Below, one piece after another: positions 19,624 to 30,300 of a stretch of 64,000 nucleotides of DNA. The first letter of the stretch is position 1. Each line of letters begins with the position of its first letter. The translations under genes and the position numbers were made by a program. This DNA is from Janthinobacterium lividum (GTDB lineage Bacteria > Pseudomonadota > Gammaproteobacteria > Burkholderiales > Burkholderiaceae_D): assembly GCF_011601275.1 (NCBI RefSeq), contig NZ_JAAOLY010000011.1, forward strand, positions 179,695-243,694. The letters run 5' to 3'. Under the pieces are notes generated by a model. The model was not told the DNA's origin. It made no database searches and saw only the letters and a list, made by a program, of their open reading frames with translations.

Positions 19624-20340
19624 CTATGGGCGGCGGCCCTTGATCGATACGCGGGCCGGGAAACGCAGGGACGCCGGTGGCCGCTCATCGGCGCGGAAGT
19701 CGCGCACCATGGCCAGCACTTGCTCATCCGTCTGCGCATTGCCCGTGCCTTGCACAAGGTGGACCTTCGACGTCCGGCCTTCCGTATCGAGCCACAAGTC
19801 GACGCGGATATCGCTAAACGCCAGCTGGCGCGTGCGCGGGTCGCGGGCGAACGCCAGTTGCAGCGCGTTGGCCACATAGCGGCCATACGATCCCGCGCCG
19901 AGTCCGCCGCCACCGCCGCCGCCCGTCATGCCGCCGCCGCGCCCGGCCTGGATGCCGAAGGCGTCGCTGCCAGCCTGCGCCGCGCCGTCGATGGTGACGG
20001 GGTCGCCCTTGTCCGGCGACGGGCTTTCCGGCGCGTCATCCATGGGTTTGTCGGCCGGCGTCGGTTCCGGTTCCGACACTTCCGGCACCACCTTGTCGGG
20101 CGTCGGTTCCGGCAATTTTTCCGGTTCCGGCGGCGGCGGTGGCGGCGGTGGCAGCATCAGCATCGGCGGGGCCGCCACTTCGCGCTTGGTGGCGGCCGTG
20201 TCCGACAGCAAATACCAGACCAGCGCGACCAGCGCGCCGGCCAGCAGCACGCCGCCGGCCACGCCGCCCCAGCGGCGCCACCACTGCGCCGCGCCCGACG
20301 ATTCCGGGGCGGCCATCTTCATCATGTCGTCACGCTTCAC
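19624..20340 (-). CDS. tonB: TonB-like energy transducer of the TPS cluster
   Basis: A 238-aa TonB-type protein: short cytoplasmic start, one transmembrane helix (GGVAGGVLLAGALVALVWYLL), a proline-rich spacer (eight consecutive prolines, then EPEKLPEPTP and EPTP repeats), a Gly-rich hinge, and a C-terminal domain of about 85 residues (IRVDLWLDTEGRTSKVHLVQGTG) with the TonB-C pattern. It starts at a GTG supported by GAGGAG seven bases upstream. It follows exbD directly, so it should work with this ExbB/ExbD pair. The natural partner in the outer membrane is not obvious, since the cluster has no TonB-dependent receptor. Confidence 0.85.
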   Translation of the reverse strand: MKRDDMMKMAAPESSGAAQWWRRWGGVAGGVLLAGALVALVWYLLSDTAATKREVAAPPMLMLPPPPPPPPEPEKLPEPTPDKVVPEVSEPEPTPADKPMDDAPESPSPDKGDPVTIDGAAQAGSDAFGIQAGRGGGMTGGGGGGGLGAGSYGRYVANALQLAFARDPRTRQLAFSDIRVDLWLDTEGRTSKVHLVQGTGNAQTDEQVLAMVRDFRADERPPASLRFPARVSIKGRRP

Positions 20341-20350
20341 CTTGCGCTCC

Positions 20351-20761
20351 TCATGCCGGCTTGCCGGTCACCAGGCCCACCTGGTTCAGGTCGATGCGAC
20401 GCAGCAAATCGAGCACTTCGACCACTTTCGCGTACTGCACGGCGGCATCGCCGCGCACGATCACGGGGAAGTCGGGCGTGAGCGCCTTTTCCGTGCGCAG
20501 GCGCTCTTCCAGCTCGGGCAAGGTGACGGGATAGGCGTCGAGGAAGACCTGGCCTGCGTTATCGATGGTGATGGCCTTGGTCTTCGGTTTTTCCAGCGCC
20601 ATGGCCGAGCTGGCCTTGGGCAGGTCGACCTTGATGCCGGGAATGCTGGCGTTGCTGGTCAAGATGAAGATCACCAGCACCACCAGCAGCACGTCGACGA
20701 AGGGCGTGATGTTGATGCCGCCGCTACGCTTGCGGGGGGTAAACTTGGCGGAGGTGGCCAT
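20351..20761 (-). CDS. exbD: ExbD-family proton-channel subunit
   Basis: A 136-aa ExbD/TolR protein. The single transmembrane helix reads INITPFVDVLLVVLVIFIL and carries the essential proton-path aspartate (Asp23). The periplasmic domain (KAITIDNAGQVFLD ... VIVRGDAAVQYAKVVEVLDLL) is typical. I set the start at the ATG at 20761 (MATSAKFTPRK), 13 bases after the exbB stop; longer readings run into exbB. Confidence 0.93.
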   Translation of the reverse strand: MATSAKFTPRKRSGGINITPFVDVLLVVLVIFILTSNASIPGIKVDLPKASSAMALEKPKTKAITIDNAGQVFLDAYPVTLPELEERLRTEKALTPDFPVIVRGDAAVQYAKVVEVLDLLRRIDLNQVGLVTGKPA

Positions 20762-20774
20762 GGTTATGCGCCCC

Positions 20775-22556
20775 TCAAGCCTGTTGCAGCACGGGACGCA
20801 TCTGGCGTCCGTCGCCCTGCTCTTCCGCCAGGCGCGTGGCAAACTCGTCGACGAAGACGGCCATGTCGGCAACGATGGCATCCGAACGCGAGGACAGCCA
20901 GTTGTAGCCGAACAGCGCGGGAATGGCCACGCCCAGGCCAGCGGCCGTACACAGCAGCGCGGCAGCCATGCCCGGCGCCACCGAGTTGATGTCCACGGCG
21001 CCCGCCATGGCCGCCACGACGAACACCAGCATGATGCCGATCACGGTACCGAACAGGCCGACATACGGCGCGCCTTCGATGGTGGTCGAGAGCCAGATCA
21101 TGCGCTTGGACATGCGCTCGCTTTCGCGCACCATCACGCCATCCATGGCGGCGCGGATGGCGCCGATGGTCGCGTTCGAGACGGCGTTCAGGTCGTAGCC
21201 GCGGTCGTGGCGGCGGCGCATCTCGTCGATGGCCACGTCATACAGGCGCCACAGCGAGGAATCCGTCTTCACGGAAGCGCTCAGCTTGCCGTTGCGCGAT
21301 AAGTGGTCGAGCGGCGCGCCAGCCGCTTCGTGGAACGACTGCATGAATTGCGCATTGGCGCGCGAGATGGCGCCATAGCTGCGGCCCTTGCCGATCATGA
21401 TGATCCACGACAAGACCATCATCAGGCCCAGCACGCCGACGACGATCCACGCGTCGAGCGGCATGGCGGCGATGATGAAACCGAAATGGCTTTTACCCGC
21501 CTGCTGTTCATCGGCGCCAAACACGGCCAGGCGCGATTCGGAACCTTGCGAGACGGCGTCGGCCAGCAGCAGGGCATCGGGACGGGCCGTGCGCGACAGG
21601 CGCAGCTCGTCGATGGCGCCCGTGAAGTTGGCCAGGGTGGCGGCGCCGGCGGCGACCGGCGGCGCATCGGCGCCCACGGAAGCGGCAGTGGCGAAGGCTG
21701 GCAAGGCGGTAGCCAGCGACACGGCCGGGCGGCCGCCCACGTACAGGGCCACGTTGTTCTTGTCGGCCTTGACGGCCAGGTGCGACCATTGCGCGGCCTG
21801 GATAGGCTGGCCCGGCTTGCTGCGCTGGCCATTGACCTGCACGAAAGGCACGCCCTGGTCCACGCCGATCAGCAATTCATTGGCGCCGTCGCGGCGCGCA
21901 TACAGCACTTGCTGGGCGCCCAGGCTGTCGGGACGCACCCAGGCGGAAAAGGTGAATGGCGCGCCGGCGGCCAGCGCCAGCGATGGCGAGGCGGGCAGCA
22001 TCAGCGGCGTGGTGCCCAGGCGGGCGCCGGCGCCGATGACGGAGCCGTCGAGCGCCGGCACGGCCGTCTGCGCATGGTTGCCGTAGGCGGTGCTGTCGCG
22101 CGAGGGCACGCCAGGCTCGGTGAAGTGGTACACGAGGCTGTAGTCGGGGTCGAAAGTACGCTGGCCATTGCCGGAAGCGGGCGCTTTCGGATTGCCGTAG
22201 TACATCCACAGCTGCTGCGGCGTACCAGCCGTCAGGGCCGGCACGTCGACCCAGATCAGGGCGATGCCCAAGAGCGGGTTGAATTGCTCGATCTGGTGGT
22301 TCAGCACGGTTTTATCGTCGCCCGCCACGAAACGCAGGTCGGCGCCGTTGTCGCTGACGCCTTCAAAGTTGAAGTTACCTGAATGCAAGCGCAGCAGCAC
22401 GGGAATGCGACCGGGATCGCCGCCCACGGCGCCCGCCTTCGGGCCGGCGTCGACGGTGACGGGTTTGCGGTAAGCCCAGTCGGGCTGCCACCAGGCATGC
22501 GCCAGGCCGGGAACGAGCGTGCCCAAGATCGTGAGCAGGAAAAAAAGACGTTGCAT
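20775..22556 (-). CDS. exbB: ExbB-family channel with DUF2341/LamG-like extracytoplasmic region
   Basis: A 593-aa fusion. Residues 1-21 are a signal peptide ending AHA. Residues about 55-135 (RIPVLLRLHSGNFNF, DLRFVAGDDKTVLNHQIEQF, LWMYYGNP) match DUF2341. Residues about 137-335 (LVYHFTEPG, FTFSAWVRPDSLGAQQVL, WSHLAVKADKNNVALYVGG, GAIDELRLS) look like a LamG/concanavalin-like fold. A first transmembrane helix lies at 368-388, a cytoplasmic loop at about 390-480, and the MotA/TolQ/ExbB channel ends in GLFGTVIGIMLVFVVAAMAG and GMAAALLCTAAGLGVAIPA. Canonical ExbB is about 240 aa; the extra 350 residues should face the periplasm and may bind glycan or the exoprotein. That role is inference. Confidence 0.9.
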   Translation of the reverse strand: MQRLFFLLTILGTLVPGLAHAWWQPDWAYRKPVTVDAGPKAGAVGGDPGRIPVLLRLHSGNFNFEGVSDNGADLRFVAGDDKTVLNHQIEQFNPLLGIALIWVDVPALTAGTPQQLWMYYGNPKAPASGNGQRTFDPDYSLVYHFTEPGVPSRDSTAYGNHAQTAVPALDGSVIGAGARLGTTPLMLPASPSLALAAGAPFTFSAWVRPDSLGAQQVLYARRDGANELLIGVDQGVPFVQVNGQRSKPGQPIQAAQWSHLAVKADKNNVALYVGGRPAVSLATALPAFATAASVGADAPPVAAGAATLANFTGAIDELRLSRTARPDALLLADAVSQGSESRLAVFGADEQQAGKSHFGFIIAAMPLDAWIVVGVLGLMMVLSWIIMIGKGRSYGAISRANAQFMQSFHEAAGAPLDHLSRNGKLSASVKTDSSLWRLYDVAIDEMRRRHDRGYDLNAVSNATIGAIRAAMDGVMVRESERMSKRMIWLSTTIEGAPYVGLFGTVIGIMLVFVVAAMAGAVDINSVAPGMAAALLCTAAGLGVAIPALFGYNWLSSRSDAIVADMAVFVDEFATRLAEEQGDGRQMRPVLQQA

Positions 22557-22612
22557 GACAGTGATTCTCCGAAGAAAAGTCTAAAAAAGTGCGGTGCTGG
22601 TGAGCTGGCCCG

Positions 22613-24250
22613 TCAGTAGCTGGCCGACAGGTTGAAATTGATGCGGCGCACGTGCTTGTGCGTGCGCGGGCCATCGCGCAGCGGATAGGCGAAATCGATG
22701 CGGCCATTCAGGTAGCGCAGGAACTGGAAGCTGCTGCCCACGCCCACCGAGGCCAGGCCGAACAGGTCTTTCTGTTCCGGCAGCGGGTCGCGCAGACGCA
22801 GGCGCGCGCCATCGGCAAAGGCAAAAAGACGCCAGTTTTCCAGTCGGCTGAAATACGTCAGCTGGGGCGTGCGCCATTCGACGGTGCCCGAGACGCCGTA
22901 GTCGCCCGTCGCTTCGGCCGACAGGTAGCCGCGCACGGAATTGGCGCCGCCGGCGGCCATCTGCTCGCCCGACACGAGCGCCGCGTCGGCCAGCTGGCCC
23001 GCCAGCTTGCCGTACAGCTGCGCGCCGCTGCCCAGGGTGGTGGTGGCGTTGGCGTCGCCCTTCAGGACGAGGAAGCTGGGCGAGGCCTTGTAGCGCTTGT
23101 TGTCGTAGGCGGCGCTGTTGCTGCCATAGCCGAACGCGGCGCGCGTGCCGGCCACCAGCGACAGGCCCAGGCCGTAGGTCGCCGTCTCCGTCTGCGCAAA
23201 GCCGTTGTAGGCCACGCTGAGCGGGACGTATTTCAAGGGCACGCTGGAACCGGCGCCATTCAATTGCAACGCTTCCTGGTTATCCTTGAAATCGATGCCG
23301 CCGCTAAAGCTGTGCCACCAGATGCCGCTATTGGGCACCGTGTAATTGAGCTTCATGCCCAGCGCGTGCCCCTTGCCCAGCACGCTGGTTCCGCCCGTGC
23401 TGGCCACGTTGCTGTTCGACTGGTAGCCGGTCGCTTCCACGCTCCAGCCCTGCGTGCCGATGGGCGCCACGTACGAGGCCGACCACACCTTGGTCTGGTT
23501 CAGGTCGCCCGGCGTGCCGAAAAAGCTGATGGTGGCGCTATGCCCCATCTGCCACAGGTTGTCGTGGCCGAGCGAGATGCTGCTGCGCAGCTTCTTGGTA
23601 TCGGCGCTGTAATCGTTGTTCAAGCCTACGCTGGCGCGCCACGGGCTGCTGTCTTCCACTTTCAGGTCCACGTCCATGGTGCCGGGCAGGCTGCCCTGCT
23701 TGACCAAGGGCATCACCTGGCGCTTGGGACCCCGATTCAGGGCCGTCAATTCCACCTGCGCCTGCGTAAAATCGGGCACCTTGCCTTCCGTCAGGGCCGG
23801 CACTTGCTGGCGCACGTCGAGCGGCGAGTTGTATTGCGCACCGACCACGCGCAAGCGCCCCACCTTCGTTTCGCTCACCTGCAGCACCACCACGCCCTGC
23901 TCCACCTGCTGCTCCGGCAAGTCCACGTAGACGGACTGATAGCCCCTGGCTTGATATGCAGCAACGAGGGCGTCGCGCGCCCCTTCCACGTCCTTCAGGG
24001 TGCGGCCCGGCCCCAGGAAGGGCGTGACCGCTTCTTCGATGGCGCGCGCATCGAGCACGGTATTGCCGCGCACCAGGTATTCCTCGATCGTCAGTTGCCG
24101 TTCCGGCGCGGCGACGGGCGCGGCCGCCGGCACCGCGTCCTGCGCGCGCGCCATGCCGGGCAGCGCCAGCATGGCCAGGCACAGCATCGTCAAGGCCCTT
24201 GCAGGCGCCGCTGGCGGCACGCCCCTGCCCTTGGTTGTCATTTCACGCAT
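22613..24250 (-). CDS. TpsB two-partner-secretion outer-membrane transporter (ShlB/FhaC/HecB family)
   Basis: A 545-aa Omp85-superfamily pore that exports the neighbouring TpsA. It has a signal peptide, a POTRA_2-type region (IEEYLVRGNTVLDARAIEEAVTPFLGPGRTLKDVEGARDAL split over residues 55-95) and a second POTRA (VGRLRVVGAQYNSPLDVRQQVP). A 16-strand barrel pattern follows, with the loop-6 motif NSVRGY near residue 438, the FADGA motif, and a C-terminal aromatic residue (NFNLSASY). The ATG at 24250 has AAGGTG upstream. It lies 146 bases after tpsA and 56 bases before exbB. Confidence 0.93.
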   Translation of the reverse strand: MREMTTKGRGVPPAAPARALTMLCLAMLALPGMARAQDAVPAAAPVAAPERQLTIEEYLVRGNTVLDARAIEEAVTPFLGPGRTLKDVEGARDALVAAYQARGYQSVYVDLPEQQVEQGVVVLQVSETKVGRLRVVGAQYNSPLDVRQQVPALTEGKVPDFTQAQVELTALNRGPKRQVMPLVKQGSLPGTMDVDLKVEDSSPWRASVGLNNDYSADTKKLRSSISLGHDNLWQMGHSATISFFGTPGDLNQTKVWSASYVAPIGTQGWSVEATGYQSNSNVASTGGTSVLGKGHALGMKLNYTVPNSGIWWHSFSGGIDFKDNQEALQLNGAGSSVPLKYVPLSVAYNGFAQTETATYGLGLSLVAGTRAAFGYGSNSAAYDNKRYKASPSFLVLKGDANATTTLGSGAQLYGKLAGQLADAALVSGEQMAAGGANSVRGYLSAEATGDYGVSGTVEWRTPQLTYFSRLENWRLFAFADGARLRLRDPLPEQKDLFGLASVGVGSSFQFLRYLNGRIDFAYPLRDGPRTHKHVRRINFNLSASY

Positions 24251-24346
24251 CTTCCATTCACCTTAAAATCAAACGGTTGCCCTGTGTTGCGGCGCTGGGC
24301 CGGCGTTTTTTTGTTGCTAATGCTGATCTACTGATGCCTAGACAGC

Positions 24347-24360
24347 CGCCGCGCGCGGCG
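24347..24360. other. GC-rich palindrome between tpsA and tpsB
   Basis: CGCCGCGCGCGGCG is a perfect 14-base palindrome, 36 bases after the tpsA stop, within the 146-base gap before tpsB. It has no T run on the minus strand, so it may be a partial attenuator or an RNA-stability hairpin that separates tpsA from tpsB expression. Function is a guess. Confidence 0.3.
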
Positions 24361-24396
24361 ACTGCCGAATGTCATCAAATGTTCATAAAACTCCGC

Positions 24397-27300
24397 TCAA
24401 GGCTGCAGGCCGCGCCGCTCGTTCGGCGTCAGCGCCTGCAGCTGCGGCGCCGTCAACGGTCCCGCGCCCAGCACCTGCACCACGCCGGCCGGCTGGTAGC
24501 TGGACGCCTGCGGCTCGCCGCCCTGGTGCTTGCCGGAATCGGCTTCGTCCGCCTGCTCGTTGCCAAAGCCCAGCACCTTCACCGTGAACAGCGACGGCAG
24601 CGCCTGGCGCGTGGCGGCCCGTTCCCGTTGCAGCACGTCTTGCGCCGCCGTGACGGCTTGCGTGGCGGCCGCGCTGGCATTGCTGAGCGCGCCCACGTTC
24701 ACGGTGGCGATCACGGGCAGACCCGTCGACTTTCCCTGCACCTGCACGTTTTCCGCATTGATCACCTGCAAGGCCGCCAGGTTGACGTTGCCCGAGACGC
24801 GGATGCCCGCCTCGCCCGCGTCGATGCTGCCGAGCGGGGCGATCAGGTCGATGTCGCCGGGCGGCACCTCCGGGATCGGGTTCAGGGTGGCGATGCCGGC
24901 GCCCGTGGCCGGCGTGCTCGGCGACAGGCTGACGAGGCCGATGCTGTCGTAGGCGCGGCGCTGCGGCGTGTAGACGACGGTGGACTTGGTGCCGCGGCCC
25001 GCATTGATGTCGCCCGTGGCCGACCAGGCCAGGATGTTGCCGCCGAACGTGGTGAAGATGCGGCTCTGCCCCAGCAGGATGCTGTCTTTCGCATAGATCT
25101 GCACCTCGCCGGCCCCCTGCGTCAGCACGCCCGAGCCTTCGCCCGGCGCATAGCCGCCGTCGACGCCGATCAGCGCCCGTCCGCCCGGCACCGTGATGCC
25201 GATATCGCCGCCGACATCCGTGTGGATGCCCGCGTCGTTGACGATCACGTGCGGCACGTTGACCGTCGGACGGCCCGCTTCGGCCCACTCCTGCGGGCTC
25301 AGGTAGCGCACGCCCGCGACCGGCCGCTTCGTATAAACGCCGTCATAGTCGTTGACCGTGTACAGCGCGCTGCTGAACATCGTCAGGTCGCCCTTGTAGT
25401 CGATCTTCTTGCCCGCCTTGTCCTGCGCAGGGAACAGGGTGGCGATGGCTTCACGGCCGCGCAGATAGCTGCCGCGACGCACGCCGTCCGCATCGTTGTA
25501 CTCACGCCCGGCCGCTTTCAGCTCGGCAAAGTAGACGTTGCTCAGGTAGACCTGCTGCTGTTCCTTCGGCAGGGCGGCAAAGAAGCTGCGCGCATCGGTG
25601 GCCGGGTCGTAGCGGATACCCAGGCCGCTGTCGCCGCCAAAGCGCGTCGTCAGCCAGTTCACCAGGTGCAGCTGGCTCACCAGCGCATATTCGCGCGCCA
25701 GGTCGCGCCGCACGCCGCCCGTTTGCTGGCCGGCTTTCTCCAGCTCGGCCTGCTTCGTGCCGAGGAAGGCGGCTGCGCCCGCCTCGTCGCCGCTATAGGC
25801 GAACTGGCCGCGCAGCCAGTCGGCCAAAGTCAGCTTGCCGCCGTAGACATACACGGCGCTGCCGGCCTGGTCGGCCAGCGGCTTGCCCGGGTCGGCCAGC
25901 TTGGCCGGGTCCAGGTAGCGCGCCGCAAAGGCCGCATAATCGGGACCGTTGCGGCCCACGCCGGCGGCTACGGCAATGCCGGCGCCGAGGCTTTGTTCGC
26001 CCGGCTGGGCATTGACGATGCTGCCCAGGCTGCGCAGTTCCGCCTTGTCGGCCATGTACAGGTCGCGCCCGGCGCTCACGTTCAGCTGGCCCGGCCCCGC
26101 CACGTAGAAAGTGCTGTAGCGGATGTCGCGCCCGGCGCTGACGACGGAAACGTCATCGGCATGGCGGTGCACGAACAGGTTGCCGCGCGCCGACGAGCTG
26201 CCGGAGACGACCGGCTTGTCCGGATAATCGGGCCGGCCGACAAAGCCCTGGCTGGTCCATCCGGCCGCGCCCTCCGGCACGCCCTCGACGCTGCCGAGCG
26301 GCGTACCGGAATTGACGATGTCGCGCCCGGCCCGCACGGCCACGGCGCCAGCGCCCTCGTACCACAGGCCCAGCGGGCCCGTTTCGCCCTTCAGCTTTGC
26401 CCGGTACACGATGCCGCCCGTGCGCAGGCCGACGATGTCGCCGTTGTTGGCATAGAAATGCGCGGGCGGCTGGCCCACCGGCACGTAGTCCGACACGGTC
26501 GGCGCCGTCATGCTGAACAGCGGATAGGTCTGAGCATCCCCCCCTGCGCCATTCCCATTCGAGCCAAACGCTTTCAGCACGGAAGGCGCGAGCGCATTCG
26601 TGCCGACGTTATGCAGCGGCAGCAGGCCGAACCAGACCACGTCGAGCGCCCCCACGAAGCCCGGGTTGAACGGACTCGGCAACAGGCGCGGATCGGCGCC
26701 CGATGGCGTGATCGGGTAACCGGCCGCATGGATGGAGTCGGCGGCCAGCATTTCCAGCTGGCCCGTGCCCGTCTTGACAAATTGCGGCGCCACCGGCGAC
26801 GGCGCCAGGATCACGCCGTTTTGCGGCATGTCGACCTTGCCGCCGTCGCCCAGCCGGCCCACACTGGCATTACCGTAGTACAAGCTGCCGCTGGCGGCCA
26901 CGGCGCGCAGCACGGACGGCATGACATAGCGCCCGTCCGATGCTGCGTGGTTGTTGCCCGTCACCGCATTGACCCAGGCCGACGTCGGCGTCAGGTTGCC
27001 GCCCGCACTGAACAGGTCGATGGCGGTGGCCGGCGTCCACAGCGAGAACCAGCTCCAGCCCTCGCCCTTGCGCTCCACGCCCTCGTAATTGAATGGCGAG
27101 CCGTTGCCCAGCTGCTTCACGCGGCCCGCATCGGCCGTGCCGCCCAGCACCAGGTCGCCGCGCGCATCGATGCGCACGCCGCTGTCGCCCGGCACCAGGA
27201 CAGGCCCGCCGCTGGCGATCGCCGTGCCCGCCACATAAGTGTCAAACGGACGCGATTCCTTCGGATCGGCGCGGTCGAAGCGCAGCTCGACGCCGCCCAC

Positions 27301-30300
27301 GGCGCCTGCCTCCATGCGCAGCGCGCCGCGCAGGTTGGTGAAGGTGCTGTTGAGAGTGGGGTACTGGCGCTCGAAGCGCGCATCCGCATTCGGCACGTCG
27401 CTGTTGGCATCGAAGCCGCGCACGGCGGCGACAGGATTGAGGCCACCGCCGATGCGGATATCGAGGTCGCCGCCGCCCGTCAGCAGCAGCTTGCCGTCCG
27501 GCGTCACCCTGCCCGTGCTGCCCACGGCCACGTTCAAGCCCTGGCTGCGCGGCGCCAGTTCGCCGGCGGGATCGGCGCGCGAGGCCAGCATGCCGGCGTC
27601 GCCGCCCGCCTGCAGCAATACGTTGCCGCCGCCCATGGTACCGATGCCCGTAAAACCCGCCAGAACCGGCACGCCCGAGAACAGGTCGCTGCCCTCGGCG
27701 CGCGGGACATACGTGCCGAAATTGATCCACCATGCCGTCGGCACGCCCGCGCCCGTGCTGCCGCTGCCCTGGCGCCACAGCCAGCTGCCGATATCGCTGC
27801 TGTCCTGCTGCGCGCTCAGCCAGCCAATGGCATCTTCGCGGCGGCTGGTGGCAGTGCCGAGCGTGTCGCCCTTGACGTTGCCTTGGGCGCGCAGCAGCAG
27901 GTTGCCGCCATGCTCCGGATACCAGGCGCGGTACAGGCTCTCGCTGCCGCCATCGACGAACTGCGTATACCCCTGCTCCAGCGCACCGAGTAATTTACCT
28001 TTGGCGCTGAAGCCCCGCGGCAGGTTGAACAGGTCCTTGCCGCCGATCAGCGGCGAGGCCGACTGCGTGCCCGCCGTATATACGCCGTACAGCGAACGCA
28101 TGTCGAAATCGCCAGCAGCGAGCAAGTCGAGGTCGCCCGTGCCCGTGCGCAGCACGCTGAACAGGGGTTGGCGCGCCGGCACAATCACGTCCACGTAGTC
28201 AGGCGGCGTGCCATCGGCCACCTTGATTACAAAATTGGCATAGTTTTCCAGCATGGCTGCCTCGCCGCCCCAGTCATCAACGTTGACTTCGCCTTCCGGA
28301 AAGCCCATCGCGATGGCTTCTTCGCTATAAATATATTTGCCCGGCAAACCCGTGCCCGGCACAACGGTGCGCACCTTGCCCATGCCGTAATGCGTATCGG
28401 CCAGCATCAGGTGGGCATCCTTTGCATGCGGGCGCAAGGCGCGCGTATCGGCCGCCGCCGTATCGGCGCCGCCCACCAGGCGCAGCGACCATGCTTGCGA
28501 GCCTTGCGCCAGCATCGGCGCCAGCGCCAGGTTGCGGCCCTGGCTGCCGGCGCCATCCTCGGCGCGCAGCGCCACCATGGTCGCGTCACCAGGCAGCTTG
28601 ACCAGCGTGCCGGCGGGCAAGATGCTGCCCTTGTCGAGCGCCAGCGCCGAAGCGAGCACCACGCCGTTGACGGGATTGACACCATTGTCCGAGTCCATGG
28701 GCTTGCCTTCCGGGAAAGGCAGCGCCACATTGGCCGGCCACAGCATGGCCGCCACGCTCGCCGCGCCAGGCAGGCGCAGGCCGGGATCGAGCTGCATGCC
28801 GCTCGACAGGGTCAGCGCCTTCGGCAAGACCGTGCCGGCCGCGTACAGCACCTTGCCGTCGGCATCGCGCACGGCGCCGCCCAGCACGCTACCGGCAGGC
28901 AGGTTCAGCTCCGCCGTCAAGGTGGCACGCGCCGCCAGCAAGGTGCCGCCGCGCAGCTGCATGGCTTTCATCGGCACGGCGAAATTGACCTGCGTGCCCG
29001 AGGTGAAATACGTGCCTTCGGCCAGGGTCACCAGGCCCGCTTGCGGCACGACGACTTCGCCGCCCCACGGCAAGCGGCCTTTGACCAGCTGCCAGCCCTT
29101 GTCGTCCGGCGTGACGGGCAGGCTGCTGGTATCGAAACCGTCGGTGACGCTGCCAAAGACGCTGAGCTTGCCGCCGGCGCGCACGACCAGCGCGCCCGCC
29201 TCGCCCGAGCCGTACACGCCGCTCAGGCGCGCCAGCGGATTGACGCCGTCGTAGCGGTGGCCGGACAGGTCGATGTCGCCATCGATGTGCAAGTCGCCGC
29301 CCGGCGTGGCGCTGACGATCTCGACGCCGGGGCGCACATGGAAAGCGTTGGCATCGCCGCGCAAGCCGCGCAATTTGTTGTTCATCAAGTTGCCGTTGGC
29401 CAGCGCATGGGCCATGAAGGCCTGGCTGTCCCCGTGTTTCTCGTCCAGGTAAGCCTGGTTGATGCCCTGGTAGCTGCGGCCGTCCGCATCCTTGCCCGTG
29501 CCGGTCGGGGCATCCTTGTATTGCCAGAAGGCGTTGACGTTGATGGTGCGCGCGCCGGCGATGTTCAGCGCGCCAGCCGCATCGATATCGATATCGTCGC
29601 CCGTGACGCCGCCCAGGCGGCGCGCGTTCAGGTCGATGCTGCCATAGTTGCCGCCCTTGTCGCCGCTGCGCAGGTCGAAACGCGCGCCGTTTTCCAGCGT
29701 CAGGCGGCCGCCAGGCGCGGCCAGTTCGATGACGGCGCGGTTCGGCGCCTCGATCACCTGGCCATAGCTGTCCGTGCGCAGCACCGTGCCATGCGCGTCG
29801 AGCACGGCGCCGGACTGGATGGTGACGCCGTCGCGGCCGGCCAGGCGGATGCTGCCCACCTGCTCGCCGCTGGCGTCGATGCGGCCGCTCACCGTCAAGC
29901 TGCCGCCGTCGACGGACACGCTCACTTCGCGCGCCTTGACCTCGTCGCCGATGCTCAGATTGCCCTGCTTGAGCTGGAAGCTGCGGCTGCCGACCACCTT
30001 GCCCGTGTTCAGGCGCTGGTTGAGGCCGGCGAAATCGCCGATCTGCTGCGCGCGGATCTCCACGCCGCCGGCCGCGAAGGGCACTTGCGTGCCGCCCGCG
30101 TCATAGCTGCCGCTGGCGCCGCCCAGCAGGCTGCCGCGCAAGTCGGCCGTGCCCGCCGCGTCGCCCGTGGCGACCACGCTCAGCTTGCCGGCGCGGTTAT
30201 TCACGGCCGACACGTCGATCACGGAAGCGGCCGCCTGGCGCACGTCGCCCTCGCGGCTGTCGAGGATCACGTCGCCGCCCCAGCTGTACTTGCTGGTGTC

